NCBI GenBank assembly: GCA_036501185.1
Contig: DASYAU010000164.1
Location: 62,001-126,000 of the forward strand
Length of the DNA stretch: 64,000 nucleotides
Direction of reading: 5' to 3'
From: Korobacter sp036501185
GTDB taxonomy: Bacteria > Acidobacteriota > Terriglobia > Terriglobales > Acidobacteriaceae
Shown here in pieces: positions 52,672 through 60,698 of this stretch; within the stretch, counting starts at the first letter, position 1; every line of letters starts with the position of its first letter. The notes below the pieces were generated by a model. That model was not told the origin of the DNA. It did no database searches and was given only the letters and a program-made list of their open reading frames with translations. The translations under genes and the position numbers were made by a program.

Positions 52672-55569
52672 TTAGAACATGAACATAGCCTGCAAATCGA
52701 TGCGACGGTTATAAGCGCCACCGCCATAGAACCCTCCCGCTGTAATCGACTGACCGAAATACGGCGAACTCAGGATCGCATTCGGCGGCCCGTCGTTCAC
52801 ATGGTTGAGCGCGTTGTCCACCATCGCGGCGAATGTCAGCTTGTATTTCCGGGGTGTGCCGCCTGCGTGAGCTGCCCCTTGCGGCACGGAGCCGCCAGCG
52901 CTCTCTACTTTCGGCCCCACAGAGAACGATTTCGCGAGATGCATGTTAACTGTCACCAGGCCGGGTCCGGTTCGGTAATTGATCGGCACCAGTCGTCCGC
53001 CGGCCACAGGTGAAAGGCTGAAATTCCCAAGCACCGTACCCTGGCAGCCATTCACTCCCGGTGTGGGACAGAGATAAGGACGGTCGTTGAGGATCGAATC
53101 ACCGTTCGAGTCCACGCCGGAGACGATGTTATAACTCGCGCCCGATTGCAGCATGATGAACGGGCTCGCTTGAAAGCCCCAGGGCAACGTAACAGCGCCG
53201 AAAATTATCGCGCGATGCCGAACGTTGAACGCTGCGGGGCCATAATCCGCGCGCATGTCATACGAATTTGTCGGAAACCCGCCGCTCCCCGCCACATCGC
53301 TATTCGCGTAGCTGAGCGTGTAGTTCCCCATCAGCATGAACTTCGTGCCGGCACGCCAGGTCGTGGTGGCGATCAGTTGGTTCTGCTTGAAGATGCCTTC
53401 GGTGTAGTACTGGAAGATATTTCCCGCCGCGAATCCATATGGATAAATCGCACTGGATGGATCACTCGGATCGTAAGTCCCGGGGTACGGAGCATTCGCG
53501 TTCAACGTCACGAGTTGGTGTGTTCCGCGCGAGTTGACGTAAGTCAGCGTGCCCGTCCCTTTCTTTCCCAGTTGTCGCTCAGCCGTAAACGCGCCCTGCA
53601 TCGTCAGCGGTGAGTGAAAACGCGACGAGATCTGGTATTCCGACTCCCGCGTCGCAGTCGCCGTTCCACAATTCGTCATCGTTTGCGTTGAAACCGGGGA
53701 AGTCGGGTCATAGAAGCAGGGCTGCAGTACGACGTAGTCCAGTTGTCTTGTACCGTTCAATCGGTCCGCGTTCAGAATGCTCGCGATGGCGAACCGGTCG
53801 TAAAAGAAACCGTATCCTGCACGCAGCACGGTCTTGGGGGCGCTTCCACTTTTCCCAACGGCCCATGCCACTCCCACCCGCGGAGCCCAGTCCCCGCGGT
53901 CCTGGATCGCGTTCTGTGTTTCAAATCGGAGGCCATAACTCACCGTCAAGTTCGGCCTCAGCTTGTACTCGTCCTGCAGATACAGTCCTGCGTCCACGTA
54001 GCTCGCTATGATCGAAGGCGTACCCACACTCTGCGAGTACTGCTCCACCCCGGCGCACTGCCCCGCGACCGGCGCGATATTGCTGTTCGCGGGCAGCGTG
54101 CAGTAGGCGGTCGGGTTCGCCTGCATCGCGCCAATCGTGGCGCCCTGGTTCAGGTAGTACTGGGTTAGCGCGTACGAGAACAGAGATGAGAACGTGTACG
54201 TGCCATTGAAATTTCCGTTGGAAAAATTCGCTTCTCGAGTCGCCCGCAATCGCCCGCCAAATTTGAAGAAATGTTTTCCATGGACAATTGAGGTGTAATT
54301 CTGGAACTCGTAGCGGTCCTGGTGATCATTTACGGATCCAGCCGCGTTCCCGCCGTCGCTGAAAGCGCCCTGCACGTTAATCTGTGGTGCGTCCCCGAAT
54401 GGAGTCTGTTGCTGCAGAGCGCGAACGTACTGGAACCGCGTCTCATTCACTACCGATGATCCAAACGTTTGCGTATCGCCGATCTCAAACGCTTGCTCCA
54501 CATTCCGGTTGCTGTAGCCAAGTTCTGGCAGCGTGAATCCGCTCCCGTGGTTGCTCTGGTTGTCAGCCGTGTACTGGTAGCGTGTCGTGAGCGAATTGTT
54601 GCGGGTCAGTTGCAAGTCGAGTCGCGCGCTGCCGTTCTCCCCACTCACTGGGGAATTGACCGCCTCCGCAATCTTGCTTGAAGAATACGTAGAGGGATCG
54701 AATCTCTCTGCCACGATCGCCTGTGCGTTGTCCATGTTGTTCGTCTCGAGGTCGACGCCAAACGACGCCTTGTTCTTGATGATTGGGCCGCTCAAGCTAC
54801 CGATGAATTGCTCGGAGTGATACGCAGGAGGGTTTGCGCCGGCGAATGGATTGGACGTATTGAAAACGTTGTCATTCCCCATCCCCAGGAAGAATGCATG
54901 GAATTGTTCCGTTCCTGGCTTCGTAAAGATCTCGATCCGGCCGTAGCCTAATTTGTCATATTCCGCCGAGAACGGGTTCTGGTTGATTCGGATCTCACGA
55001 ATTGACGACTTTGGCGGCAACTTCCCGCCCGTGAAGCCGTCGATGTACATTTGCCCGCCCTCCGGCCCCGCCGAGGGGCCCGCCAGCGCCTGCAACTCGT
55101 TCTGTAATTCGTCCGGATCATCCGAGAGCGCATCGAGGTCTTTGCCCTTGATCACGATTGCGCTGGCATTGTTCTCTGCCGACGCATCGAGCTGGTGCGT
55201 CGACGCATTTACCTGCATCTGCTCTTTTTGCACCGCGATTCGTAAAGCGAGATCGAGTTCCTGGGAAGCGCCCGCAGCCACTTCAATCCTTGGTTCTGTT
55301 TCCAGGGTGAATCCCTTGGCGCTGACCTTCAGCTCGTAACTGCCCGGAGCAAGTCGCTTGAACTCGTATACGCCCTGTGCGTTGCTCTTAGCGGTGGCTC
55401 GCTGCTCGCCTGCTGAAGTCGCCGTCACCGTAGCGTTCTGCACAACCGCTCCGGAAGGGTCCGTGATCTTGCCATGCAATCTGCCCACTGACGCCTGGCC
55501 TAGTCCGTCAACTGCGATGAATGCCAACCACACGACGGCGCAAAGCACGGACATAACCTTGGAACCCAT
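52672..55569 (-). CDS. Oar-like TonB-dependent-receptor-type outer-membrane protein
   Basis: A 965-residue exported protein with a signal peptide (VMSVLCAVVWLAFIAVDG, ending GLGQA), an N-terminal carboxypeptidase-regulatory-like beta-sandwich (GRLHGKITDPSGAVVQNATV, YEFKRLAPGSYELKVSAKGF), a plug domain (around residues 135-215, with INQNPFSAEYDKLGYGRIEIFTKPG) and a long beta-barrel ending in a terminal Phe (IDLQAMFMF), as expected for Bam recognition. Acidobacteriota carry many such Oar/SusC-like proteins, usually for uptake or binding of polymers. No TonB box is obvious. No partner SusD gene is present. Confidence 0.87.
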   Translation of the reverse strand: MGSKVMSVLCAVVWLAFIAVDGLGQASVGRLHGKITDPSGAVVQNATVTATSAGEQRATAKSNAQGVYEFKRLAPGSYELKVSAKGFTLETEPRIEVAAGASQELDLALRIAVQKEQMQVNASTHQLDASAENNASAIVIKGKDLDALSDDPDELQNELQALAGPSAGPEGGQMYIDGFTGGKLPPKSSIREIRINQNPFSAEYDKLGYGRIEIFTKPGTEQFHAFFLGMGNDNVFNTSNPFAGANPPAYHSEQFIGSLSGPIIKNKASFGVDLETNNMDNAQAIVAERFDPSTYSSSKIAEAVNSPVSGENGSARLDLQLTRNNSLTTRYQYTADNQSNHGSGFTLPELGYSNRNVEQAFEIGDTQTFGSSVVNETRFQYVRALQQQTPFGDAPQINVQGAFSDGGNAAGSVNDHQDRYEFQNYTSIVHGKHFFKFGGRLRATREANFSNGNFNGTYTFSSLFSYALTQYYLNQGATIGAMQANPTAYCTLPANSNIAPVAGQCAGVEQYSQSVGTPSIIASYVDAGLYLQDEYKLRPNLTVSYGLRFETQNAIQDRGDWAPRVGVAWAVGKSGSAPKTVLRAGYGFFYDRFAIASILNADRLNGTRQLDYVVLQPCFYDPTSPVSTQTMTNCGTATATRESEYQISSRFHSPLTMQGAFTAERQLGKKGTGTLTYVNSRGTHQLVTLNANAPYPGTYDPSDPSSAIYPYGFAAGNIFQYYTEGIFKQNQLIATTTWRAGTKFMLMGNYTLSYANSDVAGSGGFPTNSYDMRADYGPAAFNVRHRAIIFGAVTLPWGFQASPFIMLQSGASYNIVSGVDSNGDSILNDRPYLCPTPGVNGCQGTVLGNFSLSPVAGGRLVPINYRTGPGLVTVNMHLAKSFSVGPKVESAGGSVPQGAAHAGGTPRKYKLTFAAMVDNALNHVNDGPPNAILSSPYFGQSITAGGFYGGGAYNRRIDLQAMFMF

Positions 55570-55970
55570 GAATACTCCTGGTGAAACAACACTTCACGGG
55601 CAGGAACAAAGCGGCAAACCGTTCTTCCGCTGCTCATGAGCCGCGTTCACTCCTTGGCGATGTGAGTTAAAGGGCCAGATTCTCGCCAGGAGAATGGAGG
55701 TCGCTACCGCGGCGCCCTCCGCAGAAGTCAGACGAACTCCTCACCGTTAGGTTAGGGCAGGGCATCACCTGCAACAAGTAACCAAAGCCATGCCGACACT
55801 AGTTACGAGATGGCATCAACGCCAACCAGCTCAAGAAACGCCAAATGCCCTCATCAAGTCCGCCGAGGCCATGATCGTCTCCGCGCTGGAACGGCCAAGC
55901 CTTTGCATCGAGCACTTCGATTGACAGCGAACTGGCAGCCGGATGAAATGAAGGTTGAGGAAATGCATCC
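55570..55970. other. Non-coding spacer of about 400 bases
   Basis: No credible gene is visible. It should hold the promoter of the Oar-like receptor gene (minus strand) and of the DUF1569 gene (plus). The only clear signal is the TTGACA box listed separately. A minus-strand open frame from 55799 to 56383 is rejected as a shadow of the DUF1569 gene. Confidence 0.5.
55921..55949 (+). promoter_or_regulatory. Possible sigma70 promoter for the DUF1569 gene
   Basis: Perfect -35 TTGACA (55921-55926) and TGAAAT (55944-55949, four of six) with a 17-base spacer. Transcription would start near 55956, giving a short leader that includes the GAGG ribosome-binding site before GTG 55971. Confidence 0.45.
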
Positions 55971-56420
55971 GTGAAAAATCTGTTCGAGCCTTCTTCCGCC
56001 TCAGAAATCAAGGATCGCATCGCACGTTTGCGGCCCGATTGCGAAAGACAATGGGGCGCGATGAACGTCCCGCAAATGCTTGCGCACTGCTCCGCGTGGA
56101 TGGAAATGGCTGTCGGGCTGAATACTCCACCACGCATCTTCCTCGGGCGGATCGTCGGAAAAATAGCGAAAAGGTCCCTCTTGGGCGAAAAGCCCATCCG
56201 TCGCAATATGCCCACCGACAAGAGCCTGCTCATGCGCGACGAAAAGGTTTTCATTGCGGAGCAGCAACGTTTACTCGCCCTCGTCGACCGCTTTTCCTCC
56301 GGAGGCCCCGCCCAATGTACGACGCATCCGCACTGCTTCTTCGGCCCCATGACTCCCGTCGAATGGGCCACCATGGGATACAAGCACCTCGATCATCACC
56401 TGCAGCAATTCGGCGCCTGA
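55971..56420 (+). CDS. DUF1569 (DinB-like) protein
   Basis: A 149-residue soluble protein of the DUF1569 family, a branch of the DinB-like four-helix-bundle fold. MNVPQMLAHCSAWMEMAVG holds the first metal-type histidine and the C-terminal MGYKHLDHHLQQFG the other two. The segment MTPVEWATMGYKHLDHHL is diagnostic. The reaction is unknown; relatives may use bacillithiol or mycothiol, but this is not shown here. The GTG at 55971 has GAGG about 10 bases upstream. It lies downstream of a probable promoter and upstream of the heptanucleotide repeat and rsmB. Confidence 0.8.
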   Translation: MKNLFEPSSASEIKDRIARLRPDCERQWGAMNVPQMLAHCSAWMEMAVGLNTPPRIFLGRIVGKIAKRSLLGEKPIRRNMPTDKSLLMRDEKVFIAEQQRLLALVDRFSSGGPAQCTTHPHCFFGPMTPVEWATMGYKHLDHHLQQFGA

Positions 56421-56461
56421 AGAGAATCTCCGAGTGTCGCAGTCTTTAGCCCGCTTCTTTT

Positions 56462-56499
56462 CCTAAAACCTAAAACCTAAAACCTAAAACCTAAAACCT
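56462..56499. repeat. Heptanucleotide tandem repeat (CCTAAAA)
   Basis: Five perfect copies of CCTAAAA plus a partial CCT, without mismatches, 29 bases before the rsmB start. Such a run could change copy number by slippage. It would shift promoter spacing or leader length rather than reading frame. Confidence 0.9.
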
Positions 56500-56528
56500 G
56501 TGTTCCGTTCCTCCGCTAAACTACCTCC

Positions 56529-57830
56529 GTGCCCGTCTCCCCGTCCCGCGCCGCCGCCTTCGACATCCTTCTCCGCGTCGAACGCGATCGCGCCTTCGCC
56601 TCCGACCTCCTCCACTCCGATCGGCTTAACAATCTTTCACAGCAAGATCGCGGACTCGCAACCGAACTCGTCCTCGGCACCCTGCGCTGGCAATCCACTC
56701 TCGACGCCGCCATCGCCGCCCAATCCTCGCAGCCATTGCATAAGCTCGACGTCGAAGTCCTCATCGCGGTTCGTCTCGCCGCGTATCAACTCCGTTTTCT
56801 AGACCGAGTCCCAGCCAACGCCGCCGTCAATGAGAGCGTGGAACTCGTCAAGCGTGCACGCAAGCGCTCCGCTGTCCCTTTTGCCAACGCCGTTCTCCGC
56901 AAACTCGCGAAAGACGCCGCAAGCATTTCGGACGATCCGAAATCCGCTCACCCCAGTTGGCTTGTAGATCGTTGGAACGCCTACTACGGCGCCGAGGCCA
57001 CGGCAGCCATCTGCCGCTACAACCAGCAGGTCCCTGAAACCGCGCTGCGTCTGCCATTCGATCCCGCGCGTCGTGAGCAGGTCGAAAGGGAACTGAGCCA
57101 AGGCGGCATCCAACTCGCTCCCGGCCAACTCCTCCACTCCGCCCGCCGATTAATTTCCGGCGATCTAACGCACACCGAAGCATTCCGCCGCGGCGACGTC
57201 TGGATTCAGGACGAAGCGTCGCAACTCGTAGCTCTGCTCGCCGGCGGAGGTCAACACATTCTGGATTGCTGCGCCGCCCCAGGCGGCAAAACGTCTTTCC
57301 TCGCCGAGCGCAATCCGCAATCGCAGATCCTTGCCCTCGACCTTCACGACCAGCGCGCTCAACTGCTTCGCCAGCGCGTTCGCAATGCCAACGTCGAAAT
57401 TCGCACTGCCGACGTCATCACCGCAGACACCGGAAATTTCGATTGCATCCTCGCCGACGTTCCTTGCTCCGGCACCGGAACCCTCTCTCGCAATCCCGAA
57501 ATTAAGTGGCATTTGCGCCCCGAAGATCTCGCTGATTTGGCGTCCCGGCAGTCGAAAATCTTGCACTCAGCGCTCGAAAAACTCGTCCCCGGAGGGCGTT
57601 TACTCTACTCCACTTGCTCGCTCGAACCGGAAGAAGGCGAAAAACTCGTCGAAAACGTGCTCCAAAAGCCGTTCGAACTCGCAAATATCACGTCAGAATT
57701 GCCCAAAATCGCCTCTGAACTCGCGATTTTCGACGTCAATTCTTGGCTCCGTGGCCCCTATTTGCGCACCATCCCTGGTCTTTATCCTTGCGACGGCTTC
57801 TTCGCCGCCCTCATCACTCGACCCCAATAA
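56529..57830 (+). CDS. rsmB: 16S rRNA cytosine-C5 methyltransferase RsmB
   Basis: RsmB methylates C967 of 16S rRNA. The 433-residue protein has a NusB-like helical N-terminal domain (residues 1-135, RAAAFDILLRVERDRAFASD) and a SAM-dependent RsmB/Nop2 domain: LDCCAAPGGKTSFLAE (motif I), DVPCSGTGTLSRNPEIKWHL (PCSGTG) and LYSTCSLEPEEGEKLV (TCS, the catalytic cysteine). The start is GTG 56529. It sits next to fmt, as in many bacteria, but here the two are convergent, four bases apart, not co-directional. Confidence 0.95.
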   Translation: MPVSPSRAAAFDILLRVERDRAFASDLLHSDRLNNLSQQDRGLATELVLGTLRWQSTLDAAIAAQSSQPLHKLDVEVLIAVRLAAYQLRFLDRVPANAAVNESVELVKRARKRSAVPFANAVLRKLAKDAASISDDPKSAHPSWLVDRWNAYYGAEATAAICRYNQQVPETALRLPFDPARREQVERELSQGGIQLAPGQLLHSARRLISGDLTHTEAFRRGDVWIQDEASQLVALLAGGGQHILDCCAAPGGKTSFLAERNPQSQILALDLHDQRAQLLRQRVRNANVEIRTADVITADTGNFDCILADVPCSGTGTLSRNPEIKWHLRPEDLADLASRQSKILHSALEKLVPGGRLLYSTCSLEPEEGEKLVENVLQKPFELANITSELPKIASELAIFDVNSWLRGPYLRTIPGLYPCDGFFAALITRPQ

Positions 57831-57834
57831 TTGC

Positions 57835-58767
57835 TCACGAAACGCCTAGTTTTTCCCCGCTTTTTGGTCGATATCCATTCACGAAATCGCGCGCGCTCAT
57901 CCGCTTTTTGCCCTCAATTTGGATCTCGATCAGCTCCAAAGCCGTCCCATTTCCCGCCCCCGCCAGAAGCGTATCTCCCTGAATCTTAAGCTCTCCCGGC
58001 TGCAGCTCCGCCGCAAGTGCATGCGCTGTATGCACCACAAATCCCTTCCCACGAAATTGCGTAAACGCTCCCGGCCAAGGCGTAAAGCCCCGCAAACGGT
58101 TGAGAATCTCCCGCGCCGATCGATGGAAATCAATCTGTCCATCTTCTTTTTTCAAAATGGGAGCGAGCGAGTGTTCCGCATGATTCTGCGGCACCGGACC
58201 AACCACGCCGGCCTCGAGTCGCGCCAAGGTTTCCACGAGCAATTCCGCCCCCAATTCAGCCAGACGCGGTGCCAACGTCTCGCTCGTATCTCCCTGATTT
58301 ATAGGCATTTCGGCTTGCAGGAGCATGTCGCCCGTATCCAGCCCCGCATCAATCTGCATGGTCGTAACGCCAGTAATTTCTTCGCCGTTCGCAATCGCCC
58401 ACTGAATCGGCGCCGCGCCGCGATATTTCGGCAGCAGCGACCCATGAACGTTGATGTTCCCCAGTGGCGGCAAATCGATCATCCACTGCGGAATGATCCG
58501 CCCGTACCCGACGACGATAATCGCCTCCGGCGCGATCTCGAAAAGCTGCTTCCGGAAGTCCTCGTTGTTTTTGATCTTCTCCGGCTGCGTGATCGGCAGA
58601 CCGAGTTCCACCGCCGCCTCTTTCACCGGCGAAAGCGCCAGTCCCATACCGCGCCCCTTCGGACGGTCCGGCTGTGTCACCACCAGTCGAACCTCGTGTC
58701 CCGCGCGTACCAAATGTTGCAGCGAAGGCACTGCAAATCGCGGCGTTCCGCAGAAAACGAGGACCAT
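57835..58767 (-). CDS. fmt: Methionyl-tRNA formyltransferase
   Basis: Fmt formylates initiator Met-tRNA. The 310-residue protein begins MVLVFCGTPRFAVPSLQHL and carries the catalytic region VVGYGRIIPQWMIDLPPLG, NINVHGSLLPKYRGAAPIQW (Asn and His of the active site), and DAGLDTGDMLLQ (Asp). The C-terminal OB-like domain is present. ATG 58767 fits the family; a GTG at 58797 gives ten extra residues. GAGGGG abuts the ATG, so the start is not certain. No peptide deformylase gene (def), its usual neighbour, is in the window. Confidence 0.94.
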   Translation of the reverse strand: MVLVFCGTPRFAVPSLQHLVRAGHEVRLVVTQPDRPKGRGMGLALSPVKEAAVELGLPITQPEKIKNNEDFRKQLFEIAPEAIIVVGYGRIIPQWMIDLPPLGNINVHGSLLPKYRGAAPIQWAIANGEEITGVTTMQIDAGLDTGDMLLQAEMPINQGDTSETLAPRLAELGAELLVETLARLEAGVVGPVPQNHAEHSLAPILKKEDGQIDFHRSAREILNRLRGFTPWPGAFTQFRGKGFVVHTAHALAAELQPGELKIQGDTLLAGAGNGTALELIEIQIEGKKRMSARDFVNGYRPKSGEKLGVS

Positions 58768-58827
58768 CCCCTCAGTATAAGCGGCGTTGCTATACACGCC
58801 TTAATCCATTGTTTTTCCGCGTAGAAC

Positions 58828-58857
58828 CTAACATTCCGGGCTGCTGCGCGTTAAAAT
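58828..58857 (+). promoter_or_regulatory. Possible promoter of the SurA-like gene
   Basis: CTAACA (58828-58833, four of six) and TAAAAT (58852-58857, five of six) with an 18-base spacer, in the spacer divergent from fmt. Moderate match only. Confidence 0.4.
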
Positions 58858-58904
58858 AGTTAGCACCCCAACAGCCTTCCAAGGTATTAGTGGTGCAGGA
58901 GTCC

Positions 58905-59978
58905 ATGAAAAAGCTCGTTCTTCCGTTCCTCTTGATCACGACCCTCGCTTTGCCGCTCCTCGCAGGCGACGACACGGTCGTCGAAGAGATCATTGCGCGC
59001 GTCAACAACCAGATCATTACCCGCGCCGACCTTCGACGCGAAAGCGAACAGGTCCTCGAACAGCTGAAGCAGCAGGATGCCGCCACCGCCGACCAGAAAT
59101 TCGTTGCGCGCCAAAAGGACGTCCTACGCGATCTCATCGACCAGCAGTTGCTCGTCGATAAGGCCACCGACCTCGGGATCTCCGCCGATGCCGAAGTGAT
59201 CAAGCAACTCGACGAGATGCGCAAGCAGATGGGCCTTGCCGATATGGATGCCCTCGAAAAGGCCGCGCAGGAGCAGGGAATCTCGTTTGAAGATTTCAAA
59301 CAGAACATGAAAAACCGCATCCTCACCCAGCGCGTGATCAGTTCGGAAGTCGGCCAGCACGTCCCGGTCACCAAAGAGGATGAGCAGAAGTACTATGAAG
59401 CCCACAAAAGCGAGATGGATCGTCCGGAGCAAGTCCGCCTAAGCGAAATCTTGGTTCCTGTCGATTCCTCCAACGATCCGGACGCTACGAAGGCGCAGAA
59501 AAAAGCCGACGCGATCGAAGCCGAGCTCAAGTCCGGCAAGAAATTCGATGAGGTTGCGAAAGCGCAATCCGGCGGCCCGACAAAAGAACAGGGTGGCGAT
59601 CTCGGATATTTCAAGCGTGGCGTACTGGCCCAGCAGCTCGAGGCCACCGTCTTTCCGATGAAAGAAGGTACCTTCTCCGATCCCATCCGCACCAAGCAGG
59701 GCTGGGTCATCATCAAGGTCACCGAACACCAGCAGGCCGGAATTCCTCAGCTCTCTGCCGTCGAACCGAAGATCCAGGAAGCGGTTTACATGGACAAGCT
59801 GGAGCCCGCTCTGCGTGCCTATCTCACTAAGTTGCGTGAAGAAGCGTACATCGACATCAAGCCCGGCTACATTGATACTGCTGCCAGCCCGAACGAGACC
59901 AAGCCGATCTACACCACTGCGGTCGATACGCATGCCAAAGCGAAGCTGAAGAAGAAAAAGAAGTTCGGCATCTTCTAA
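58905..59978 (+). CDS. SurA-like periplasmic peptidyl-prolyl isomerase/chaperone
   Basis: A 357-residue exported protein. The signal peptide is KKLVLPFLLITTLALPLLAG. Residues 25-165 form a SurA N-terminal chaperone-like domain (VEEIIARVNNQIITRADLRR, LRDLIDQQLLVDKATDLGI), and residues 175-270 a parvulin domain (VRLSEILVPVDSS, GGDLGYFKRGVLAQQLEATV, FSDPIRTKQGWVIIKV). Only one parvulin domain is present, where E. coli SurA has two. The C-terminus is Lys-rich. It should help fold outer-membrane proteins such as the barrels in this window. GCAGGAG before the ATG at 58905 supports the start. A terminator follows directly. Confidence 0.9.
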   Translation: MKKLVLPFLLITTLALPLLAGDDTVVEEIIARVNNQIITRADLRRESEQVLEQLKQQDAATADQKFVARQKDVLRDLIDQQLLVDKATDLGISADAEVIKQLDEMRKQMGLADMDALEKAAQEQGISFEDFKQNMKNRILTQRVISSEVGQHVPVTKEDEQKYYEAHKSEMDRPEQVRLSEILVPVDSSNDPDATKAQKKADAIEAELKSGKKFDEVAKAQSGGPTKEQGGDLGYFKRGVLAQQLEATVFPMKEGTFSDPIRTKQGWVIIKVTEHQQAGIPQLSAVEPKIQEAVYMDKLEPALRAYLTKLREEAYIDIKPGYIDTAASPNETKPIYTTAVDTHAKAKLKKKKKFGIF

Positions 59979-59980
59979 TC

Positions 59981-60006
59981 AAAGGCGCTCTGAGGAGCGC
60001 CTTTTT
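59981..60006 (+). terminator. Intrinsic terminator after the SurA-like gene
   Basis: AAAGGCGCTC (59981-59990), loop TGAG, GAGCGCCTTT (59995-60004): a 10-bp stem running into a T5 tract. Confidence 0.88.
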
Positions 60007-60183
60007 CCTTGCCATAATTTCGCCCCAGATTTTCACAATCATTCACAACTTTGACCTGATTCGCACAGCTTCTGAACAGGCATGTCTCATTCCGTCATTG
60101 AGCGATTTTCTGCGTTATTGCATTCTTTCTTTCACGCAAGGGTTCTTTCTGTAGCGTGCAGTTTCACAATCCGCGGAACGAAG

Positions 60184-60672
60184 GTGGTTTTAATGTGGAG
60201 GTCGCGCGGCAGGCGCGGCAGCCAACTCCAGGCTGGCAAACTCAGCGTGGAGCATGCAAGAGAACCACGTCACCCGAGAGGGATTCGTCTCGCTGGAGCG
60301 TGGCGGGAGCGCAGGTTTCATCGGCCGAGTTTGCGGAAACGCAAACTGCCGGCAATGAGCCAGCAGTTCGCAGGGATGGATGAACTCGTTTCACCCATCG
60401 CTGCGAATCGCAGGGAAAAGTCGTCGCTGAGCCGAGCTTTCGAAAGAGAGTTCCGCTCGCCGGCCTGGCAAGAGTCGGCCTTTGGCCGCGGATTGCTTGC
60501 CTGCGCTACCGCACGATTTCATTTCCGGCGTTCGAAGTGAACGCTGGAAGAGAAACCGGCAAACTGCATCCCGGAAACGGCAGAAAAACCTGACGGGGCG
60601 GCTCGATTGGTGGCTGGCCATCGAGCCGCATTCGCTTTTTATGGCGAAGATCTGGAATCTTCGCTTTTATTT
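60184..60672 (+). ncRNA. Candidate structured RNA or long leader before dnaB (unidentified)
   Basis: The 690-base gap before dnaB has no credible protein but is dense in strong hairpins. Helices I can pair exactly: 60196-60230 (TGGAG/CTCCA around CGCGC/GCGCG); CCACG 60265-60269 with CGTGG 60299-60303, enclosing CGAGA/TCTCG; 60324-60353 (AGTTTGCG, GAAA loop, CGCAAACT, extended by GCCG/CGGC); 60367-60407 (TTCGCAG/CTGCGAA around GATGG/CCATC and TGAA/TTCA); 60467-60501 (GGCAAG/CTTGCC around CGGCC-TTT-GGCCG); 60528-60544 (GCGTTC/GAACGC); 60564-60583 (CCG-GAAA-CGG within CTG/CAG); 60598-60629 (a 10-bp stem). It ends in an intrinsic terminator. It lacks RNase P, tmRNA, SRP and known riboswitch signature sequences. 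The 5-prime end is unknown. Confidence 0.55.
60644..60672 (+). terminator. Intrinsic terminator just upstream of dnaB
   Basis: GCGAAGAT (60644-60651), loop CTGGA, ATCTTCGC (60657-60664), then TTTTATTT. It lies 26 bases before dnaB, so it either ends a separate RNA or acts as an attenuator in a dnaB leader. Confidence 0.8.
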
Positions 60673-60698
60673 CGCTATCCTTCCGGTAAAGGTCCTCG

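Noticed and set aside
55799..56383. 194-codon minus-strand frame
   Set aside because: It covers the DUF1569 gene in antisense and ends in an otherwise empty spacer; no family features.
56462..56499. CRISPR array
   Set aside because: The units are seven bases long, contiguous and without spacers; no cas genes are in the window.
60082..60540. 152-codon open frame in the gap before dnaB
   Set aside because: The product is basic and of uneven composition, with no signal, domain or ribosome-binding site. The same bases form a series of strong hairpins, which fits an RNA better.
60184..60672. RNase P RNA, tmRNA, SRP RNA or a known riboswitch before dnaB
   Set aside because: The conserved cores I would expect (for example GAGGAAAGTCC of RNase P, or the tRNA-like ends of tmRNA) are absent on both strands.
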